From an uncultured Bacilli bacterium (GTDB lineage: Bacteria; Bacillota_I; Bacilli_A; RF39; UBA660), in assembly GCA_948750805.1 (NCBI GenBank), contig CAPZYV010000005.1, positions 1 through 18,866 on the forward strand: a DNA stretch of 18,866 nucleotides. Direction: 5' to 3'. Shown here piece by piece: positions 1-7,564 of the stretch. Made by a program: the position numbers and the translations under genes. Within the stretch, counting starts at the first letter, position 1. Every line of letters begins with the position of its first letter. Below the pieces are notes generated by a model, which was not told the DNA's origin, did not search any database, and saw only the letters and a list, made by a program, of their open reading frames with translations.

Positions 1-794
1 GCATACTTTTCTAATTTTTCTTTAATTTGAATAGCAGCTAACATATCTTTAGTCGCAAACTTATTTACAGCTTCTTCTATTTCTGGGTCAAGAATAGCTT
101 TAGCAAGTTCTATTTTTTCTTCTCCTATTTCATCGATAATTTGTTGTTGGAAGCGACATAATTTTTCCACATTTTCTTGCCCAAACATTAAAGCTTCAAG
201 CATTTCTTTTTCACTTAGTTCTGATGCCCCAGCTTCAACCATGCATATAGCATCTTTAGTACCTGCTACTGTAAGTGATAAATTACTTTCTTCAATTTGT
301 TCTGCAGTTGGATTAATAACTAATTCTTTTCCAACTTTTCCAACAATTACTCCTGATACTGGACCATCAAATGGAATTTTTGAAATACCAAGACAAAGAC
401 TTGTTCCAAATAAAGCTGCCATTTCTGGTGAGTTATCTGGGTCTACAGATAAAACGGTATTCACTACTTGAATTTCTTGGCGTAATGCTTCATCAAACAT
501 CGGTCTAATTGGTCTATCAATTAAACGAGCAGCAAGTGTTGCCGCATCACTAGGACGTCCCTCTCTTTTAATAAATCCACCTGGTATTTTACCTACTGAA
601 TATAATTTTTCTTGATATAATACTTGAAGTGGAAAAAAGTCACTTCCCATTACTTCTTTACCCATTACACATACAGATAAAACTACTGTATCACCATAAC
701 GTACTAATACTGAACCATCAGTTTGTTTAGCAAGTTCTCCTACCTCAACTATTAAATCTCTTCCTAAAAAATCTAATTTAAATACTTTCTTCAT
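1..794 (-). CDS. pnp: Polyribonucleotide nucleotidyltransferase (PNPase), N-terminal part, cut by window edge
   Basis: PNPase is a trimeric 3'-5' phosphorolytic exoribonuclease of mRNA decay, often associated with the degradosome. About 264 residues are visible, reading [20 protein letters not shown] at the start. They cover the first RNase PH-like domain and the beginning of the helical linker. The signature stretch at residues 71-99 ([14 protein letters not shown], then [12 protein letters not shown]) is diagnostic. The ATG at 794 is preceded by GAAGGAG at about 7 nt. The gene lies about 50 nt downstream of rpsO on the same strand, the conserved rpsO-pnp order, with a hairpin/T-run attenuator between them. 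The catalytic second RNase PH domain and the KH and S1 domains lie beyond the left edge. No frame break is seen. Confidence 0.97.
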   Translation of the reverse strand, partial: MKKVFKLDFLGRDLIVEVGELAKQTDGSVLVRYGDTVVLSVCVMGKEVMGSDFFPLQVLYQEKLYSVGKIPGGFIKREGRPSDAATLAARLIDRPIRPMFDEALRQEIQVVNTVLSVDPDNSPEMAALFGTSLCLGISKIPFDGPVSGVIVGKVGKELVINPTAEQIEESNLSLTVAGTKDAICMVEAGASELSEKEMLEALMFGQENVEKLCRFQQQIIDEIGEEKIELAKAILDPEIEEAVNKFATKDMLAAIQIKEKLEKY

Positions 795-813
795 ATAAGC
801 TCCTTCTATATTT

Positions 814-840
814 AAAAAAAGACACTAAAAATTTTAGTGC
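814..840 (-). terminator. Hairpin with T-run between rpsO and pnp
   Basis: An 8-bp stem (CACTAAAA-type arms 823-830 and 832-839) is followed on the minus strand by seven T residues (814-820). It sits just after the rpsO stop and before the pnp ribosome binding site. It probably acts as a partial terminator or mRNA processing/stability element that separates rpsO from pnp expression. Confidence 0.6.
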
Positions 841-842
841 CC

Positions 843-1112
843 TTATTTTCTTAAATTTAATTTACTAATTACATTTCTATAACTTACAACATCGTTTTCT
901 TTTAAATAAGCAAGTAATTTTCTTCTTTTACCAACTTTCATTAAAAGTCCACGTTTAGAATGGAAGTCATGAATATGTACTTTTAAATGTTCAGTTAAAT
1001 CATTAATTTCTGCAGTTAAAATAGCGATTTGTACTTCTGTAGAACCACAATCTTTTTCATTTGCACCAAATTCTTTAACTAATTTAGCTCTCATTTCTTT
1101 TGTAACAGCCAT
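843..1112 (-). CDS. rpsO: 30S ribosomal protein S15
   Basis: S15 is a primary 16S rRNA-binding protein of the 30S platform. The 89-residue protein has the family's usual length and motifs: [21 protein letters not shown] (residues 23-43) and [22 protein letters not shown] (49-70), the helices that bind the three-way junction of 16S rRNA. The ATG at 1112 follows AGGAGGAG at an ideal distance. It has its own promoter (1199-1227) and a leader of about 80 nt that may mediate S15 autoregulation. It is followed by pnp. Confidence 0.98.
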   Translation of the reverse strand: MAVTKEMRAKLVKEFGANEKDCGSTEVQIAILTAEINDLTEHLKVHIHDFHSKRGLLMKVGKRRKLLAYLKENDVVSYRNVISKLNLRK

Positions 1113-1192
1113 TTTTTTCTCCTCCTAACTTAATAATCGGTTTATTCCAAGTAAAAATTTAAGGAGTAAATTTAAACCGAGATATAAACTTC
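1113..1192 (-). promoter_or_regulatory. Structured 5' leader of rpsO, candidate S15 autoregulatory element
   Basis: Between the predicted transcription start and the rpsO ATG there is a perfect 8-bp inverted repeat (TCGGTTTA, 1137-1144 and 1173-1180). Inside it, ACTCCTT on the mRNA (around 1161-1167) is complementary to the rpsO Shine-Dalgarno region (1120-1125), so an alternative fold could hide the ribosome binding site. S15 represses its own mRNA in several bacteria by binding leader structures. Assignment here rests on position and base pairing, not on a match to a described motif. Confidence 0.45.
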
Positions 1193-1198
1193 ATTAAC

Positions 1199-1227
1199 AT
1201 TATATTATATAAAACCTAAAAAATCAA
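1199..1227 (-). promoter_or_regulatory. SigA-type promoter of rpsO
   Basis: TTGATT (1222-1227) and TATAAT (1199-1204) are separated by 17 bp on the minus strand. A second TATAAT overlaps the spacer at 12 bp and is less likely. Transcription would start near 1192. Confidence 0.65.
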
Positions 1228-1230
1228 CTA

Positions 1231-1914
1231 TTATCTTCCTCTTACTGCTTTATTTACTTCTTCGATAACTTCAGATAAAGGTTTATCACCATCAAATTCT
1301 AAACCAAGAAGCCTATCTTTATAACTTGAAAGCACATTACCATACTCGTCAATAAAACAAGATAGTTCATCAATTATGTTTCCGTTATCGTCTTTAATTA
1401 AAGCGACTGCCTCTGCAATTTTTTTACCATATTCCATATTCTCTTTAAATTCTCCAATATAATTAAAATATGGTGTTAAAGCTTCTCTAGTAACTACATT
1501 ATATAAAGCACATAATCTATTACCATTACTAGTTCCATCAAACATAATTACTTCATCATTTATAACTTTAAAATCACAAGGTCCTAAATCATCACACTCA
1601 GTTTCATCTAAATTAGGATACTTTTCTCGATACAAACTAATACTAGGATTTTCATAGTCCTCATTACTATTATAATGATAGACAAAAATATCTCCCGGAA
1701 AAATAACAATTTTAGGCATTACATATTTAGGTACAAGATTAATTATATTATAATCTTTATCAACTACACCTATTAAAGCGATAGAAGTAATTCTTTTCTC
1801 ATCTATTTTAACATATTTAGCTTCAAAAACTCCATAACTATGACTAAAAATAATATCTCTTTTTGGAATGCTAATTTCTGCATCTTCAAATTTAAAAGTT
1901 AAACATTGACTCAT
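1231..1914 (-). CDS. Unknown cytosolic protein (227 aa)
   Basis: I do not recognise this protein. It is acidic and has no signal peptide or membrane segment. It alternates short beta-like stretches with acidic loops; two places (SIALIGVVDKDYNIINLVPK and RLCALYNVVTREALTPYFNY) loosely resemble the sandwich repeats of WG/KWG-type proteins, and the segment DDNGNIIDELSCFIDEYGNVLS looks like another such unit. That comparison is weak. The ATG at 1914 is preceded by GGAGGG and by a strong promoter (1938-1966), so the gene is very probably real and expressed alone. Its stop overlaps the region of the rpsO promoter; no separate terminator is seen. Confidence 0.8.
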   Translation of the reverse strand: MSQCLTFKFEDAEISIPKRDIIFSHSYGVFEAKYVKIDEKRITSIALIGVVDKDYNIINLVPKYVMPKIVIFPGDIFVYHYNSNEDYENPSISLYREKYPNLDETECDDLGPCDFKVINDEVIMFDGTSNGNRLCALYNVVTREALTPYFNYIGEFKENMEYGKKIAEAVALIKDDNGNIIDELSCFIDEYGNVLSSYKDRLLGLEFDGDKPLSEVIEEVNKAVRGR

Positions 1915-1937
1915 AAAAACCCTCCAAAGTTGTCTTT

Positions 1938-1966
1938 ATTATAAACTAATTAATTTATTTATTCAA
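1938..1966 (-). promoter_or_regulatory. SigA-type promoter of the 227-aa unknown gene
   Basis: TTGAAT (1961-1966) and TATAAT (1938-1943) lie 17 bp apart on the minus strand, immediately downstream of the alr stop. This separates the 227-aa gene from alr. Confidence 0.7.
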
Positions 1967-1983
1967 TAGCTTTTATTTTTAGT

Positions 1984-3051
1984 TTAATTAATATATACTC
2001 TCGAAACTCTTTTATTTACATTACATAGTACTTCATAAGGAATAGTATCTAAATACTTAGCTACTTCTAGAATATGTTTATTATCCTTTAATATTAAAAC
2101 TTCATCATGAACTTTAACGCTATCATCTACTAGAACAAATAACATATCCATACAAATATTTCCTACAATTTTATATGGTTTATTATTAATATAAACATAT
2201 CTACCTGTATTTTTTCTAATTATGCCATCTGCATAACCTATTGCTACTACAGCAACTTTTATATCTTTATTAGCTTTATAAGCTCCATTATACCCAACTG
2301 TTTCACCAATTTTTAATTCGTTTATTTGAATAACTTCACTTTTAAGTGAAATAATACTTTCTAATTCTAAAAGCTTATTCTCTGTAAAACCATACATTAT
2401 AATTCCTAGTCGACAACCATTAACAAAATCTAGTTTTTCATAATTAACTAATGCTTCACTAGCAGAAATATGAACTACTTCAATATCATCTAAAGTAATA
2501 TTTTTAGTAATCTCTTTAAATTTAGTTACTTGACGCATATAATCTTCTTTTACACTAGCATTATATATATGAGTATAAAGTCCCTCTAAATTTATTTCAC
2601 ACTTCTGAATAACTTCTATAATTTTATTAAGTTCTATACTATTATTAATTCCTAATCTATTCATACCTGTATTAAGTTTTATATGAACAGTTATATTTTT
2701 TAAATTTAATTTTACAATTTCTAATAAATATTCTAAACTATTTATCGTTAAAGTAATATTATTATTTATAGCTTCCTTAATATATTCTATAGGAATTACT
2801 CCTAAACATAAAATAGGAATATCTTTTATTTCTTTTCTTATAATTAAAGCTTCATCTAATGTTGCCACGGCTAAATAATTACAACCACCTTTAATAATAC
2901 TTTTTACAGTATCAATTCCATATAACCCATATGAGTCTGCTTTAACTACTCCAAAATGATATTTATAACCATTATAATAATTTACAATTTTTGAAACATT
3001 ACTTTCTAATTTTTTTAAATTAACTTCTAAATATGTATTTCTTGATAACAC
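1984..3051 (-). CDS. alr: Alanine racemase
   Basis: This PLP-dependent cytosolic enzyme interconverts L- and D-alanine, supplying D-Ala for peptidoglycan. The 355 residues form the family's TIM barrel plus C-terminal beta domain. K37 in VVKADSYG is the PLP-binding lysine and Y254 in VGYNGAYKA the second catalytic base. KLNTGMNRLG (125-134), CRLGIIMYG (213-221), IGYADG (271-276) and GNICMDM (297-303) are family motifs. The start is GTG at 3051, supported by AGGAGG 8 nt upstream; there is no ATG nearby. It is slightly shorter than typical but complete. Its presence implies a cell wall with D-amino acids. It follows the cysteine-protease pair on the same strand after a weak terminator. Confidence 0.96.
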   Translation of the reverse strand: MLSRNTYLEVNLKKLESNVSKIVNYYNGYKYHFGVVKADSYGLYGIDTVKSIIKGGCNYLAVATLDEALIIRKEIKDIPILCLGVIPIEYIKEAINNNITLTINSLEYLLEIVKLNLKNITVHIKLNTGMNRLGINNSIELNKIIEVIQKCEINLEGLYTHIYNASVKEDYMRQVTKFKEITKNITLDDIEVVHISASEALVNYEKLDFVNGCRLGIIMYGFTENKLLELESIISLKSEVIQINELKIGETVGYNGAYKANKDIKVAVVAIGYADGIIRKNTGRYVYINNKPYKIVGNICMDMLFVLVDDSVKVHDEVLILKDNKHILEVAKYLDTIPYEVLCNVNKRVSRVYIN

Positions 3052-3085
3052 AATAAATACCTCCTTTTAATTATATTTAATGCAC

Positions 3086-3108
3086 TAAAAAAAGATAAAA
3101 ACTATCTT
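3086..3108 (-). terminator. Weak intrinsic terminator after the PepC-like gene
   Basis: A 6-bp stem (AAGATA, 3092-3097, with TATCTT, 3103-3108) is followed on the minus strand by a run of T residues (3086-3092). It may not be complete, so alr could receive read-through. Confidence 0.45.
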
Positions 3109-3136
3109 AAATAACTATTAAATTATAAACCAATTT

Positions 3137-4333
3137 TTACTTTTCTTCAATATATCTTTTATCAATAATAGTAGTTATAACATATTCCTTAAAATATTTA
3201 TCAGTCATAACTAATCTCCCTTTAAATTGACCATGAAAACCAAAACTATTATCAACTCTAAACTTAGTCACTATTCCATTTTCTATATTAATACCTGTTA
3301 TTGCCATCGCATGGTCATAATTAATTATTCCTAAAATTAATTTTTCACTTTGAGAAATCTTACCAATATTTAATAATTTATTAAAATCATATAAATTACT
3401 ATCTAAAATATTATCATTATAATCTAATGTCTTAGATTCTTCTGTCGAAAACCACACACTTATTCCATCTTTTATTTGACTAGCTATTGCGTTAATTTGT
3501 TTATCATAATCTAAATGTATTATTTTTTCTTTACCAACTAAATAAATACTAGGAATAAATGCATTACTATCATAAAAACTATCTATGGAAAAACTAGTAA
3601 CTGTAACAAAATTATCTAAATCATTACCCACTAGGTTTTCTTTAAATTGAAGTGGCGTTATAACTTCATTTAAAAATTCGAATTTAAGAGGTGGATTGCC
3701 ATATATTTTAGCTAAAAAACAGTATGCTTCTTTCATTAATTTAGACTTCATATCAAATCTTTCTTCCTTATTCAAAGAAATTAAAGATAAAGCATCACTT
3801 GTTATTTTATCTTGTAATAATTCTAAAGCTAAAATTCCATCAAATTTAGGATTAGCATCATTATAATTTTTTTCTGGCACCATCCCATATTTATTTATAA
3901 TTTGAAGTGCAAAATGAAAAGTACCAAAGTCACCTATATAGCGATTCACTTTATTTCTTATCATATTTATTGATAAATCATCAACACTTATAAATTCATT
4001 ATATAAAGAATTTATTTTTTCTAATTTATCATAAAAAGCTATATAATGAGCGGATAAATCAATATCTTCTATTCCTCTACTTCGCATAACATCTTTTACA
4101 ACTCTTAAAAAAGCAAAAATATTACACTCTATACTATTTCTTTGGTTATAAATCTTAACATCAGGAACTGTCACATTAAAATTAAAATCATAATCATTTA
4201 ATTTTTGCTCATTAACACTAGCCCTTCTTAAACCTAAATTTTTTATTTTAGATTCTATAACTAAATTATCTTGATTACTTTCATAAAAATTTTTAAAACT
4301 TATTATATCATTTAATTCAATATCTTTTTTCAT
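3137..4333 (-). CDS. Divergent PepC/bleomycin-hydrolase-like cysteine peptidase (C1B), lacking the C-terminal arm
   Basis: Family C1B enzymes are cytosolic papain-fold cysteine peptidases, usually hexameric aminopeptidases. The four key residues are in place: Q64 in YNQRN, C70 in SIECNIFAF, H341 in YDHAMAITG and N362 in RVDNSFG. Other family landmarks are LSAHYIAFYDKLEKIN (93-108), GTFHFALQIINKYGMVPEKNY (137-157) and VWFSTEESK (293-301). The tryptophan usually after the catalytic Cys is Asn, and the catalytic-Asn neighbour is Phe instead of Trp. At 398 residues it is about 50 shorter than usual and stops at DKRYIEEK. The conserved arm ending in ...WDPMGALA, which occupies the active site and enforces aminopeptidase activity, is therefore missing. 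The ATG at 4333 has GGAG 5 nt upstream. It sits 22 nt after the transglutaminase-like gene, probably in one operon. Confidence 0.85.
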   Translation of the reverse strand: MKKDIELNDIISFKNFYESNQDNLVIESKIKNLGLRRASVNEQKLNDYDFNFNVTVPDVKIYNQRNSIECNIFAFLRVVKDVMRSRGIEDIDLSAHYIAFYDKLEKINSLYNEFISVDDLSINMIRNKVNRYIGDFGTFHFALQIINKYGMVPEKNYNDANPKFDGILALELLQDKITSDALSLISLNKEERFDMKSKLMKEAYCFLAKIYGNPPLKFEFLNEVITPLQFKENLVGNDLDNFVTVTSFSIDSFYDSNAFIPSIYLVGKEKIIHLDYDKQINAIASQIKDGISVWFSTEESKTLDYNDNILDSNLYDFNKLLNIGKISQSEKLILGIINYDHAMAITGINIENGIVTKFRVDNSFGFHGQFKGRLVMTDKYFKEYVITTIIDKRYIEEK

Positions 4334-4355
4334 AACAACTCCATAAAAATTATTT

Positions 4356-5270
4356 TCATTTTTCTAAACTTCGAGCAAGTTTAGCTACACTGCGTGATAC
4401 CCCATCATAATTATCTTGATTTTCTCTTTTAAATCTTTCAAATTCTGGACCCAATTTTAGACACTCTTTTTCATACATCATTATTTCTCTCATATCGCTT
4501 TGAACTGATGATGCAGGAAAATTATCAAACAACCACAAGGCATTATTGAATTTCCCATGAGTTTCCTCATAATGACTATTAAAAAAATCTCTTACGGACC
4601 ATTTGAAATATAACCCATTACCTTGATACATTTTAATTGTTCTTTCATTATCATCTTTAACCCCTACAAAATTACTCGTTGAATCAAATAAATGCATCTG
4701 ACCTTTTCTATCTAAAACTAAATTTAAAACATGATTACCATAGATTTTAAATAATTCATCATCTCCAGTATAAGCAATATCAAAAGTAATTCCATCTCTG
4801 GTTATAATTGTTTCAAAATCATATTTTCTCTCTAAATCATAATCATCTAAAAGACTATCTAAAACTTTTTGAATTTCTTGTGAGGGCATATCATAAGGTA
4901 AATTAATATTGACATTAATACGAGGCATATAAACAAATAGTTCCGAATTACCAAATCCTAAAAAATTATATAATGAAAATAAAAAATTAGCTATGTGACG
5001 ACATACTGAACATCCATAAGGAACTAATAAACCTGCATTATCTAACCTAAAAAAAGTATTCTCTAATCTATCAGTTGATAATTTGTCTGAACCATTTAAA
5101 ACTTGATTATTAGTTAAATAACCATTTTTTATCATATATTTTACTAAAACATTAATTCCTACTATATCATCTTTTAAACCTAGTTTAGTAAAAAATAAAG
5201 CTGCATTATTTATTATTTCATTATAAATTAACTCTATGTATTGCAACTCTTCATTAAGTTCCTTACCCAT
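4356..5270 (-). CDS. Transglutaminase/cysteine-protease-fold-like protein (304 aa)
   Basis: No exact family is recognised. A possible Cys-His-Asp arrangement is visible. GCSVCRHIANFLFSLYNFLG (around residues 86-105) puts a cysteine at the start of a helix. GNHVLNLVLDRKGQMHLFDST (around 178-198) gives a His-containing strand followed by a strand ending in Asp. This order and spacing are typical of transglutaminase-like proteins. No signal peptide or membrane span is seen, so the protein is likely cytosolic. The ATG at 5270 is preceded by GGGGG at 5 nt. The stop is TGA, one of few in the window. The PepC-like gene follows after 22 nt, so two papain-related folds appear to be co-expressed. The catalytic assignment is inference. 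Confidence 0.7.
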   Translation of the reverse strand: MGKELNEELQYIELIYNEIINNAALFFTKLGLKDDIVGINVLVKYMIKNGYLTNNQVLNGSDKLSTDRLENTFFRLDNAGLLVPYGCSVCRHIANFLFSLYNFLGFGNSELFVYMPRINVNINLPYDMPSQEIQKVLDSLLDDYDLERKYDFETIITRDGITFDIAYTGDDELFKIYGNHVLNLVLDRKGQMHLFDSTSNFVGVKDDNERTIKMYQGNGLYFKWSVRDFFNSHYEETHGKFNNALWLFDNFPASSVQSDMREIMMYEKECLKLGPEFERFKRENQDNYDGVSRSVAKLARSLEK

Positions 5271-5363
5271 AATCCCCCAAAATTTATCTATACCCTAGAT
5301 TTTATTGTTTTTACACATAATTCACACATACAAAACATTAAAATCTATTTTTATACTAAAAAA

Positions 5364-5439
5364 TGGTGCTGAAAACTGGAATCGAACCAGCGACCTACGC
5401 ATTACGAGTGCGTTGCTCTACCGACTGAGCTATTTCAGC
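5364..5439 (-). tRNA. tRNA-Thr, anticodon CGU
   Basis: The cloverleaf on the minus strand is complete. The acceptor GCTGAAA pairs with TTTCAGC and is followed by discriminator A and an encoded CCA (5364-5366). The D arm is GCTC...GAGC, the anticodon stem is ACGCA/TGCGT with loop CTCGTAA (anticodon CGT in DNA), and the T arm is GCTGG-TTCGATT-CCAGT with one G-T pair. It reads ACG (Thr). It begins 22 nt after the acyltransferase stop. Six T residues follow the CCA almost directly, so it may be transcribed from upstream and end there. Confidence 0.96.
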
Positions 5440-5461
5440 AATCACCATAATTATAACAATA

Positions 5462-6415
5462 TTATTTTAAAATTCCAAGACCAACATGCAATTTTTCTTT
5501 AGTAAGTAACTTTTCTTTAAGAGACTTTTGTAAAGAAGTATTCTCTGGAAGATTTTTATAATCTTTAATAAATGGCTTATTAAAAACAAAATTTAAAAAA
5601 TCAGCTATATTTTCTTTTGTCTCTAACACTGTAAAATATTTTCTAAATTCTCTAATTCTACTATCAGGTTTTAAAATATCCTCTAGTTCAGGACTAAGAA
5701 GCCATGACTCAGTAATATATTTATAATCTTTACAAGTTAAATATTTTTTAACATATTTTTTAGCATTAGTAAAAGTATATTGAAGTTGTTCTTGATTAAA
5801 ACTAGCATTTCTTGGTATATGAATAAAAATTACATTTTCATTATTATAAAAAATAGTTTTAAGTTCATATTCTAAAGTACCAACTTGTATAATATGCCCC
5901 TTAACAAATCTCGAGCCCCAAATCATTTGACTAAATCTTATTCCATCAATTCCTAAACGATTTTTATCTGAAGTACATGTAAGTTTAATATTTTCTTTAT
6001 GACATTTAATTTGTTCTTCATCATACTTTTTATCTATCATTATTTTCTTATGAATATCATAACCCATAAGAAGACTCACAACCATCATCATATAAGAACC
6101 ATTATTTTTAAACAAATAATCTCCACTTTTCCAACAAGGAATCATATATTTATCTTCTATCCTATATAAAATAAAATACCATAAATAAACTAAAAAATTA
6201 AGTTTAATATCTCGATTTAAAACATCAATTTCTTCTCTAAATCTTTTTTTAAATTGTTCATCAAACCCGTAAAAATTAAACATCTCTTTAAAATCTCTAC
6301 AAAGCCAGTTTTTATCAAAATGACTTAAAGCTTCATTATAATATTTTGCCCACTCTTCTGGTACATATCCGACATTTATATATTGACACAAAGATATTAT
6401 ACTCTCACTATTCAT
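5462..6415 (-). CDS. Acyltransferase domain-containing protein (NAT_N plus GNAT_C-like, DUF5596 type)
   Basis: The 317-residue protein resembles a family common in gut Bacillota with an N-terminal helical domain followed by a GNAT-fold C-terminal domain; its substrate is unknown. Supporting features are VIFIHIPRNASFNQEQLQYTF (around 193-213), close to the family's F-H-I-P-R-G-A-S-F motif, and then KYITESWLLSPELEDILKPDSRIREF (around 232-257), the S-W-L-L-x-P and S-x-I-x-x-F landmarks. The middle contains GSYMMMVVSLLMGYD. No membrane anchor is seen. The gene is preceded by an extended -10 promoter buried in the sigma-gene terminator and has only a weak GGTG ribosome binding site. tRNA-Thr follows directly. 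Confidence 0.78.
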   Translation of the reverse strand: MNSESIISLCQYINVGYVPEEWAKYYNEALSHFDKNWLCRDFKEMFNFYGFDEQFKKRFREEIDVLNRDIKLNFLVYLWYFILYRIEDKYMIPCWKSGDYLFKNNGSYMMMVVSLLMGYDIHKKIMIDKKYDEEQIKCHKENIKLTCTSDKNRLGIDGIRFSQMIWGSRFVKGHIIQVGTLEYELKTIFYNNENVIFIHIPRNASFNQEQLQYTFTNAKKYVKKYLTCKDYKYITESWLLSPELEDILKPDSRIREFRKYFTVLETKENIADFLNFVFNKPFIKDYKNLPENTSLQKSLKEKLLTKEKLHVGLGILK

Positions 6416-6431
6416 TTAATCACCATTTAAA

Positions 6432-6440
6432 ATTATAGCA
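6432..6440 (-). promoter_or_regulatory. Extended -10 promoter of the acyltransferase gene
   Basis: TGC-TATAAT on the minus strand lies 16 nt before the ATG. The -35 region, inside the upstream terminator, is poor (TTTATT at 17 bp), so recognition would rely on the extended -10. Confidence 0.35.
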
Positions 6441-6465
6441 AAAAAAGCACCTTTAATAAAGTGCT
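6440..6465 (-). terminator. Intrinsic terminator of the STAS-sigma operon
   Basis: AGCACTTTATTAAAGGTGCT forms a stem of nine pairs with one bulged base on the minus strand, followed by seven T residues. It overlaps the sigma-factor stop codon. Confidence 0.75.
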
Positions 6466-7108
6466 ATTGCATCATTACCGACCGCAGTTTTTCTAAACTT
6501 TTCTTTTCATATCTAGACACCATTACTTGGGTCATATTAAGTTTTTTAGCAACCTCACATTGAGTTAAATCATCATAATATCTTGATTTAATAATTTCTT
6601 TTTCATTATCATTTAATATTTTAAAACTATCATCTAAATCCATAATTAAATCTATATTATTACTTCTCTTATCAGGAATAACTTCATGTAAATTACACTC
6701 ATTAGCATCATCATCAATTGAAATCATTGCTTGAGCACTATTAACCGCATCATATACATCATTGACATCTAATTCTAAAAATAATGCTACTTCTTCATAT
6801 GAAGGAACTCTTCCCATGCGTTGAGCTAATTCATATTTAGTTTTTAAAACCATTCGATATATTTTAAGTAAATTTTTACTTACTTTAATATTACGATTAT
6901 GATTAACTAAACTATACATTTTCCCAAAAATATAAGTATAAGCATAAGTACTAAATTGAGTTCCTCCTGTATCTTTAAAATTTTTATAAGCATCAAGTAA
7001 ACCAATAACCCCAACTTGAATTAAATCTTCTCTTTCATAATTGTAAAATTTACTTGCTATATTTTTAATAAGTCCCATATGAGACTCAATAAGTTCATTA
7101 GTTGTCAT
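6464..7108 (-). CDS. Sigma-70 family RNA polymerase sigma factor, SigF/SigB/SigG type (group 3)
   Basis: This is an alternative sigma factor with regions 2, 3 and 4 in 214 residues and no region 1.1. Region 2 is residues 9-75 (DLIQVGVIGLLDAYKNF, then FSTYAYTYIFGKM). Region 3 spans about 80-125 (GRVPSYEEVALFLELDVNDV). Region 4 is 163-212, with helix-turn-helix TQCEVAKKLNMTQVMVSRYEKK (182-203), very close to the SQ-x-QVSR-LEKK pattern of SigF, SigB and SigG. The start ATG overlaps the stop of the STAS gene (TAATG), which implies translational coupling and suggests that the two act in one pathway. In Bacillus the same order has a kinase gene between them; here none exists. A role in sporulation, stress or a lineage-specific switch cannot be told from sequence. 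Confidence 0.92.
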   Translation of the reverse strand: MTTNELIESHMGLIKNIASKFYNYEREDLIQVGVIGLLDAYKNFKDTGGTQFSTYAYTYIFGKMYSLVNHNRNIKVSKNLLKIYRMVLKTKYELAQRMGRVPSYEEVALFLELDVNDVYDAVNSAQAMISIDDDANECNLHEVIPDKRSNNIDLIMDLDDSFKILNDNEKEIIKSRYYDDLTQCEVAKKLNMTQVMVSRYEKKSLEKLRSVMMQ

Positions 7109-7440
7109 TATATATTTATTAACCTATTAGCTGCAAGTTCATTTGATGCAACTCTCATTTTAAGTCTTTTTATCTTTTCTCTTATTTCATCACTAACTTC
7201 ACATAAGCAAATTTTACCTTTATTAGTTCTAATAGCACATTTCGCATTCAAAAGAGCATCCAAACCCGATTCATCAATAGCTTGAAGTTCGAATAAATTA
7301 AACACTAAATATTTAATCTTATGCTTTAATATTACAGGAACAATATAATTATTTATTTTATAACATACTTTTCTGTCTAAAGTTCCCTTTAGTCTAACAT
7401 ATAGAATTCCTTTTTCATATTCCATATCAACTTTTAACAT
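7108..7440 (-). CDS. STAS-domain anti-anti-sigma factor, SpoIIAA/RsbV-like
   Basis: STAS anti-anti-sigma proteins bind anti-sigma kinases and free the cognate sigma factor; phosphorylation of one Ser stops this. The 110-residue single-domain protein shows GILYVRLKGTLDR (11-23), a core strand KYLVFNLFELQAID (43-56) and the signature D56-E57-S58-G59-L60. Compared with SpoIIAA (D57-S58-S59-G60), the position of the phosphorylated Ser is Glu here, while the next Ser is kept. The ATG at 7440 follows AGGTGA at the right distance. A GTG nine bases upstream has no ribosome binding site of its own, since the AGGTG overlaps it. The gene overlaps the sigma gene by one base. Its promoter is at 7472-7500. 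Confidence 0.88.
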   Translation of the reverse strand: MLKVDMEYEKGILYVRLKGTLDRKVCYKINNYIVPVILKHKIKYLVFNLFELQAIDESGLDALLNAKCAIRTNKGKICLCEVSDEIREKIKRLKMRVASNELAANRLINI

Positions 7441-7471
7441 ATTTATCACCTGCTAATTTAATATAGAACAA

Positions 7472-7500
7472 TTTATAATCAATTTAAACACGTTCGACAA
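7472..7500 (-). promoter_or_regulatory. Promoter of the STAS-sigma operon
   Basis: TTGTCG (7495-7500) and TATAAA (7472-7477) lie 17 bp apart on the minus strand. This looks like a SigA-type promoter with a weaker -35. No clear SigF/SigB-type (GTTTAA...GGGTAT) autoregulatory promoter was found, although GTTTAA occurs inside the spacer. Confidence 0.5.
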
Positions 7501-7540
7501 AGGTTAGCAAAAGTTATCAAATTTTGCATTAAAATAATGT

Positions 7541-7564
7541 AAAATAAAAAAGCACTAAGTGCTT
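7541..7564 (-). terminator. Intrinsic terminator of rpsF-ssb-rpsR
   Basis: AGCAC-TTA-GTGCT hairpin (7551-7563) is followed by TTTTTTATTTT on the minus strand. It overlaps the rpsR stop. Confidence 0.75.

Noticed and set aside
241..471. Plus-strand 76-residue open frame
   Set aside because: It is antisense to a well-conserved part of pnp and lacks a ribosome binding site.
5305..5502. Plus-strand 65-residue open frame
   Set aside because: It is antisense to tRNA-Thr; the NRTSDLRITSALLY-type peptide is a common artefact over tRNA genes.
7441..7540. Hidden anti-sigma kinase gene or SigF/SigB-type autoregulatory promoter next to the STAS gene
   Set aside because: The region is only 100 bases long with no open frame of useful size, and no GTTTAA...GGGTAT pair at proper spacing was found.
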